From Flavobacterium sp. UBA7663 (lineage in GTDB: Bacteria > Bacteroidota > Bacteroidia > Flavobacteriales > Flavobacteriaceae), in contig NZ_DLHR01000020.1 of assembly GCF_002483315.1 (NCBI RefSeq), forward strand, positions 202,996-266,995: a DNA stretch of 64,000 nt. The letters run 5' to 3'. Positions 59,420 to 64,000 of this stretch are shown here, in pieces. The translations under genes and the position numbers were made by a program. The notes below the pieces were generated by a model. It was not told the DNA's origin. It worked only from the letters and a program-made list of their open reading frames with translations, and searched no databases. The stretch's first letter is position 1. Each line of letters starts with the position of its first letter.

Positions 59420-59911
59420 ATGATAAAAAATACTTTTGATTGGTACAACGGAGAAATTTTTGAAGGTAAATTTATATTAGGTTTTGGTCTATTTCTAATT
59501 GCAATTGCATTCCTATTTTATTTATACGGAAATTTACCCTCTGCTAAAGTGTTGCTTTTTCCTTTATTGGTTATCGGAATCTTTTTTACAGCAATTGGTA
59601 TAGGTAGCATTTATTCTAACCGCAAAAAAGTGGCACAAGTCGAACTAAAATTCAATGAAAATCAAGAACGATTCATCCAAACAGAAATTAAACGTGTCGA
59701 AGATTTTCAATACCTCTATCCAATGTCAATTGGAATTAGTTTGGTTTGTTTTGCTGTTGCTCTTGGATTGTTATATTTTGTAAAAAATATTCATTGGCAA
59801 GCAATCGCAATTGCGTTGATTTTATTTGGTTCTGCTTTTGCTATAATTGACTACTTTTCAAAAGAAAGAGCGATAATTTATTATGAAAAATTAACACATT
59901 TCAAATCCTAA
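59420..59911 (+). CDS. Four-helix membrane protein, function unknown
   Basis: 163 residues, two pairs of predicted helices (about 20-38, 44-66; 98-118, 122-142) separated by a charged region (KKVAQVELKFNENQERFIQTEIKRVEDF). I do not recognise the family. It abuts the AraC regulator gene with no spacing and is probably controlled with it. Confidence 0.7.
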   Translation: MIKNTFDWYNGEIFEGKFILGFGLFLIAIAFLFYLYGNLPSAKVLLFPLLVIGIFFTAIGIGSIYSNRKKVAQVELKFNENQERFIQTEIKRVEDFQYLYPMSIGISLVCFAVALGLLYFVKNIHWQAIAIALILFGSAFAIIDYFSKERAIIYYEKLTHFKS

Positions 59912-60721
59912 ATGTTACAAGATAGAACACAAATAAATATACTTTTCTCTTGCTCAGGCGAACCAAAAAAAGATTTTGAGCCGTTTGTTCAAGACTTTGC
60001 TTTGTCATTTATCTTAACAGGAAAAATGATAATAAATAACGGAACAGAAACTACAGAATACAATACAGGCGACATTGGCTTTATATCAAAAAATCAATTG
60101 GTAAAAACGCAAAAACTACCACAAGACAATAAACCATTTATGGGAATTAGTATTTTTTTGCCTAAAGAAACACTTTATAATTTTTCTAAAGAACATAATA
60201 TTTTACCAAAAGGACAATATACAGGCAAACCAAATTTTATATTTCCTCACGACCCATTTTTAAAAGGTTTTTTTGATTCTATTGTTCCTTATTTTGAAAA
60301 TCCAGATGCGTTAACCGAAAATTTGGCGACAATAAAAACCAACGAAATCATAGAGCTTTTGATTAAAAAAACACAAATGCAAAATCTTCTTTTCAATTTT
60401 CAAGACGATTTTAAAATTGATTTAGAAGCCTATATGAATAGAAATTTTACGCACAATATTCCTTTAGAACAATTTGCAAAACTAACAGGAAGAAGTATTT
60501 CAACATTCAAAAGAGATTTTCAAGAAATATTTAAAGAAACACCAAGTAAGTGGCTAATTAAAAAACGACTTGACTTGGCACATTTTTTAATTACTAAACA
60601 AAACAAAAAACCAGTAGAAGTTTACTATGACGTTGGCTTTGTAAGTTTCGCTCATTTTTCTCGAACATTTAAAGCAGAATTTAAAATAAACCCATCGGAA
60701 ATAGAAAAAAACCACAGCTAA
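59912..60721 (+). CDS. AraC-family transcriptional regulator
   Basis: 269 residues: N-terminal cupin-like sensor (FALSFILTGKMIINNGTETTEYNTGDIGFISKN) and C-terminal double HTH (IPLEQFAKLTGRSISTFKRDFQEIFKETPSKWLIKKRL; VYYDVGFVSFAHFSRTFKAEFKINPSE). Its stop codon lies within the left end of the attC-like palindrome. It may control the adjacent SDR and membrane protein. Confidence 0.92.
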   Translation: MLQDRTQINILFSCSGEPKKDFEPFVQDFALSFILTGKMIINNGTETTEYNTGDIGFISKNQLVKTQKLPQDNKPFMGISIFLPKETLYNFSKEHNILPKGQYTGKPNFIFPHDPFLKGFFDSIVPYFENPDALTENLATIKTNEIIELLIKKTQMQNLLFNFQDDFKIDLEAYMNRNFTHNIPLEQFAKLTGRSISTFKRDFQEIFKETPSKWLIKKRLDLAHFLITKQNKKPVEVYYDVGFVSFAHFSRTFKAEFKINPSEIEKNHS

Positions 60722-60848
60722 CACACGTTTGGCGCAATTGCGAATTTTCTGGTAAATTCACGTTTACATTTCGCAAGAAATTTTATCTTTAACAGAAAAT
60801 AATCAGTTTCGAAGTTCGCAACTGACGCCAAGCGTGGGAACGTTAGAC
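60716..60848 (+). repeat. Integron attC-like imperfect palindrome
   Basis: A 133-bp structure. Left end AGCTAAC (near RYYYAAC) and right end GTTAGAC (exact GTTRRRY) bracket paired inner segments: CGTTTGGCG (60726-60734) with CGCCAAGCG (60826-60834), and TTGCGAA (60738-60744) with TTCGCAA (60815-60821), around a central spacer. Order, spacing and total size match integron attC sites. The right end points into the nuclease-helicase pair. No integron integrase is in the window. Confidence 0.65.
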
Positions 60849-60873
60849 GTAATTTTATGAGAGACTATAAACT

Positions 60874-62448
60874 ATGAGTTACATAACAAAAATAAGACTA
60901 CTAAACTTCAAAAAGTTTGACAAATTTGAAGTTGACTTTGACCCAAAGTTAAACTTGCTAGTTGGCGACAATGAAGCAGGTAAGAGTACTATTTTAACTG
61001 CAATTGACTTAGCGACAAGTGGAAGTAGGAACAAAGTTGAAACAATTGGCTTAGAACATTTATTCAATGTTGAAGCAATAACTAATTTTCTTTTAACTGA
61101 CCGAAAACTAGGAAATTTACCTATTTTATTTGTTGAACTTTTTTTGAATGATGAACCAAACGAATTTTTAGAAGGTAAAAATAATTCAGCAAAAAAAGAA
61201 TGTAATGGACTAAAATTAGTTTGCAAAGCCAATGAAGAATATAGTAAAATAATATCAGAAATATTAAAAGACCCAAACTGCATATTTCCTTTTGAATTTT
61301 ATAATATAGAATTTCAAACTTTTTCAGGGCAGACATTTAATTCTTATACAAAATGCTTAAAACATATTCTTATTGACAACACACAAGTTAGTAGTGAATA
61401 CGCTATGAAAGAATATGTAAAGGAAATATACAATTCAAACATATCAGAACCACAAGAAAAATACACACATCAGCATAAATATAGACTATCTAAAAATGAA
61501 TTTAAAATTTCAGCTCTAACTGAAATCAACGCAAAAATTCAGAAAATAGGAAATTACACACTTGGGATAAAATCAAATTCAAAGTCTAACTTGGAAACAG
61601 ACCTAACAATTTATGACGGTTCAATTTCTATAGATAATAAGGGCAAAGGAAAACAATGTATAATAAAATCAGAACTTGCTTTGGCAAAAAACGATAATGA
61701 TTTAGATATAGTTTTATTGGAAGAACCAGAAAATCATTTAAGTCATTTAAACACACAAAGCTTGATTAATAAAATTAGTCAGGCTGACAACAAACAGATA
61801 TTTATTGCAACACACAGTGATTTAATAAGTACGAGACTAGATTTGAGAAATTGCATATTGCTCAATAGTAGTTCTAACCAACTGACTAAACTTTCAGATT
61901 TAAGTGAAACAACTGCAAAGTTTTTCATTAAAGCACCAGATAATAATATTCTACAATTTATACTTTCAAATAAGGTTGTTTTAGTTGAAGGAGACGCAGA
62001 ATATATTTTAATGGAAACATTTTTTCGTCAAGCAAATAATATGGAACTTAAGGCATCAAATGTTCATATTATTTCAGTTGACGGAACAAGTTTTGAGCGT
62101 TACCTTGAAATTGCAACAAGATTAAATATTAAAACTGCTATAATTTCAGATAACGATGGTGATTATGAAAATAAAATTGTAGAAAAATATTCAAAATATA
62201 ACCCTGAAATTATTCAAGCATTTTCAAATACAGACAATACCAAAAGTACCTTTGAAATTTGTATGTATGAAGCCAATACAGAAATTTGCGATACATTATT
62301 TAAAGAAGGTAGAAGAACTTTATCTGTTCAGCAATATATGTTAAATAATAAAGCAGAAGTTTCATTTGTTTTATTAGACAAAGCAGAATCAAAAATAACT
62401 TCACCTGATTATATTATCGAAGCATTACAATGGATAATAAAAGACTAA
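60874..62448 (+). CDS. OLD-family ATPase/TOPRIM nuclease, GajA-like
   Basis: 524 residues: ABC-type ATPase with Walker A GDNEAGKST (31-39), a signature-like DNKGKGKQ (about 249-256), Walker B DIVLLEEPENHLSHL and H-loop IATHSDL; then a TOPRIM domain with VVLVEGDAEY and IISDNDGDYENK. This is the architecture of OLD nucleases and of GajA, the nuclease of the Gabija antiphage system. A UvrD-like helicase gene overlaps its end by 19 bases, as gajB does. The protein is within the GajA size range. Defence function is inferred from family and pairing. Confidence 0.88.
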   Translation: MSYITKIRLLNFKKFDKFEVDFDPKLNLLVGDNEAGKSTILTAIDLATSGSRNKVETIGLEHLFNVEAITNFLLTDRKLGNLPILFVELFLNDEPNEFLEGKNNSAKKECNGLKLVCKANEEYSKIISEILKDPNCIFPFEFYNIEFQTFSGQTFNSYTKCLKHILIDNTQVSSEYAMKEYVKEIYNSNISEPQEKYTHQHKYRLSKNEFKISALTEINAKIQKIGNYTLGIKSNSKSNLETDLTIYDGSISIDNKGKGKQCIIKSELALAKNDNDLDIVLLEEPENHLSHLNTQSLINKISQADNKQIFIATHSDLISTRLDLRNCILLNSSSNQLTKLSDLSETTAKFFIKAPDNNILQFILSNKVVLVEGDAEYILMETFFRQANNMELKASNVHIISVDGTSFERYLEIATRLNIKTAIISDNDGDYENKIVEKYSKYNPEIIQAFSNTDNTKSTFEICMYEANTEICDTLFKEGRRTLSVQQYMLNNKAEVSFVLLDKAESKITSPDYIIEALQWIIKD

Positions 62449-63437
62449 TTCTTGCAGTAGCAGGTTCAGGAAAAACTTATTATATTGTTCAACAGCTTAA
62501 TGAAAACAATAGATTTCTTTTAATTACATATACTATTAGTGGTACACAAAATTTAATCAATGAAATTATAAAACGATTTGGATACCTTCCGAACAACATC
62601 AAAGTTTTAAACTATTTTTCATACCTATATACTTTTTGTTACAAGCCATACTTGTCTGATGAAATTAATGAAAAGGGAATATCTTGGAAATATCCGAAAA
62701 GTATTTATGACCATAGTGTTATTACCAAATCAAGATATTTATATCATAATAGACTTTCAAAACTAATAACTGATAATATCATAGAAAATGTAAAAAAACG
62801 TACGGAAAAATATTTTGACTTTTTATTAATTGACGAAATACAAGATTTTGCTGGTAACGATTATAATTTTCTACTACATTTATTTTCAGGAAAGTTTAAT
62901 TTACTTTTAGTTGGGGATTTTTATCAACATACTTTTGACACAAGCAGAGATAAACAAACAAATAAATCACTACATCACGACATAAAAACATATACAGACA
63001 GATTCGTTAAATCAGGAATTGAAATTGACACAACAACCTTATTGAACAGTAGAAGATGTAGCAAGACTACTTGCGAATTTATCAATAGTAGAATTGGTAT
63101 TGACATTAAATCTGAATTTGATTATGAAACAGAATGTAAACTCATAACAGACCATAACGAAATTAAAAATGTTTTTGAAGACGACACAATTGTTAAACTC
63201 TTTTATCAAAAACATTACGACTTCAAATGCAATTCAGACAATTGGGGAAATTGTAAAGGTTTAACTTATGAGAATATATGTGTAATTATAAATGATGAAA
63301 TTTTTAAACAAATGAATGGTAATGAACTAATCAATTTTAAAGCACAGACAACAAAGAATAAATTTTATGTTGCTTGTTCAAGAGCAAAAAACAACCTTTA
63401 TTTTATTCACGACAAAGAAATTAAGAAACTAAAATAA
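62430..63437 (+). CDS. Compact UvrD-like superfamily 1 helicase, GajB-like
   Basis: 335 residues. SF1 motifs in order: Walker A AVAGSGKTYY (9-18), Walker B LLIDEIQDFAG, motif III LVGDFYQHTFDT, motif IV-like LLNSRRCSKTTCEFI, and motif VI YVACSRAKNNLYFIHD near the end. It is much shorter than typical GajB (about 500 residues), so the 1B/2B subdomains are reduced. It overlaps the nuclease gene and forms one translational unit with it. It may act as a DNA-end sensor rather than a processive helicase. Confidence 0.85.
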   Translation: MDNKRLILAVAGSGKTYYIVQQLNENNRFLLITYTISGTQNLINEIIKRFGYLPNNIKVLNYFSYLYTFCYKPYLSDEINEKGISWKYPKSIYDHSVITKSRYLYHNRLSKLITDNIIENVKKRTEKYFDFLLIDEIQDFAGNDYNFLLHLFSGKFNLLLVGDFYQHTFDTSRDKQTNKSLHHDIKTYTDRFVKSGIEIDTTTLLNSRRCSKTTCEFINSRIGIDIKSEFDYETECKLITDHNEIKNVFEDDTIVKLFYQKHYDFKCNSDNWGNCKGLTYENICVIINDEIFKQMNGNELINFKAQTTKNKFYVACSRAKNNLYFIHDKEIKKLK

Positions 63438-64000
63438 AAACTAAGCCCATCAGCGGTTTGCTTCAATGGCTACTTCCGGATTTTCCTATGGAAAATAAGT
63501 TGTCGAATAAAATGTTTTGTTATGTTTTTAATTTGTAAAAAAAATATAGAAAACGTAGAAATAGGTTTGGAGAGTTTCAGAGCAATAATTGCGAGTTTGA
63601 AAGGTTAATGACCTATGAATTATAAAGAAAAACTAGTATATTCATAGGTAAGATACTAGTTTTTTTTGTTTTTCATATAGATCATTTTAATCAAAATTTT
63701 ACATTGGTTATAGATCTGTAATTATCTATATTGTTCCGAATTAATATGTTTTAAAACGTATTAATTTTAATAGATGGTTTTTAAACTTAATCATGATCTA
63801 TATTTAACTATTTAACCTCTGGTATATCTATGAAATTCCTTTTTCAGACCTATTTTTTCAACTATTTCTTTGACCTATACTTATCTACTTTTCGATAGAT
63901 TAATTATCTATTTTCATTCACTTTCGAATCTACTTTTTTAATTATTCCTTTGATCTATTTTTGACCTATAGCATATCTGCAAATTCCAGTGATATTGACC
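63438..64000 (+). other. Non-coding end region
   Basis: No supported gene to the window end. It contains a terminator/pseudoknot-capable structure (63612-63667) and an AT-rich tract (about 63675-64000) with some dozen degenerate copies of ATCTAT/GACCTAT. The start of a further gene may lie beyond the window. Confidence 0.6.
63612..63667 (+). terminator. Terminator overlapping a competing stem
   Basis: Terminator arms AAAACTAGTAT (63629-63639) and ATACTAGTTTT (63653-63663) followed by T. A second perfect stem CCTATGAAT (63612-63620) with ATTCATAGG (63640-63648) has the left terminator arm in its loop, so the two stems either exclude each other or form an H-type pseudoknot. Confidence 0.65.

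Noticed and set aside
1..64000. CRISPR array
   Set aside because: No set of evenly spaced direct repeats with variable spacers was seen; the repeats found are intergenic promoter/terminator units.
1..64000. Insertion sequence or integrase gene
   Set aside because: No transposase or recombinase motifs occur in any supported gene, although repeats and an attC-like site hint at past mobility.

Overview
The window is a 64 kb piece of a low-GC genome of the Bacteroidota, most likely a Flavobacteriaceae member close to Flavobacterium. The grounds are the TAnnTTTG-type -7 elements in front of many genes, the scarcity of strong Shine-Dalgarno sites, the lipoprotein-rich content, the clade II (Sec-exported) NosZ, and the overall look of the proteins. 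This placement is inference; no rRNA or tRNA gene is present to confirm it.

Positions 1 to about 34.75 kb form one large anaerobic-respiration supercluster. It opens with the tail of a probable copper nitrite reductase fused to cytochrome c (nirK), followed by nirV, an Sco protein and an outer-membrane porin. Next come the NO-damage repair protein Ric, divergent from the nitric oxide reductase operon norCB-norQ-norD-(hemerythrin/PAS)-(carbonic anhydrase)-norE-norF. An unrecognised 602-aa protein with OsmC follows, then the N2O reductase operons (lipoprotein cytochrome c-nosZ; membrane protein-nosL-nosD-nosF-nosY-truncated haemoglobin), a fasciclin lipoprotein, a Crp/Fnr regulator with a membrane partner, and a copper-uptake group. 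On the minus strand lie an Rrf2 regulator, a second divergent NorB/NorC-like pair co-transcribed with nadA-nadB, another Rrf2 regulator, and the anaerobic ribonucleotide reductase nrdD/nrdG with its glycyl-radical domain in a separate reading frame. Seven copies of an ATGAT-N4-ATCAT dyad sit at a nearly fixed distance (35.5-37.5 bp from dyad centre to end of the -7 element) upstream of nine of these promoters. This ties most of the cluster into one Crp/Fnr-type regulon.

From 35.0 to 58.2 kb the content changes to accessory genes. Two 106-bp near-identical repeats (35015-35120 and 58079-58184, two mismatches) flank about 23 kb. Each repeat looks like a dyad operator, a -7 element and a 16-bp hairpin at the start of the transcript. 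Inside are a very large KAP/YobI-like P-loop NTPase, two Crp-like regulators, and a redox/electrophile-handling set (MBL-fold protein, NTF2-like proteins, quinone oxidoreductase, DoxX, pirin, old yellow enzyme, GMC oxidoreductase, two SDRs). Three of those genes are separated by a repeated terminator-operator-promoter cassette. The segment ends with an unusual set: a GAF-HD protein, a Pycsar-effector-like (PycTM) membrane protein, a giant phosphoesterase/kinase-like/beta-barrel lipoprotein and a propeller lipoprotein.

From 58.2 kb to the end are an SDR, a membrane protein and an AraC regulator. After these come an integron attC-like palindrome and a two-gene Gabija-like pair (OLD-family ATPase/TOPRIM nuclease plus a compact UvrD-like helicase). 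The last 560 bases are non-coding, with a terminator that can also fold into a competing or pseudoknotted stem, and an AT-rich tract rich in short ATCTAT-like words. No CRISPR array, integrase, transposase, tRNA or rRNA gene was found.
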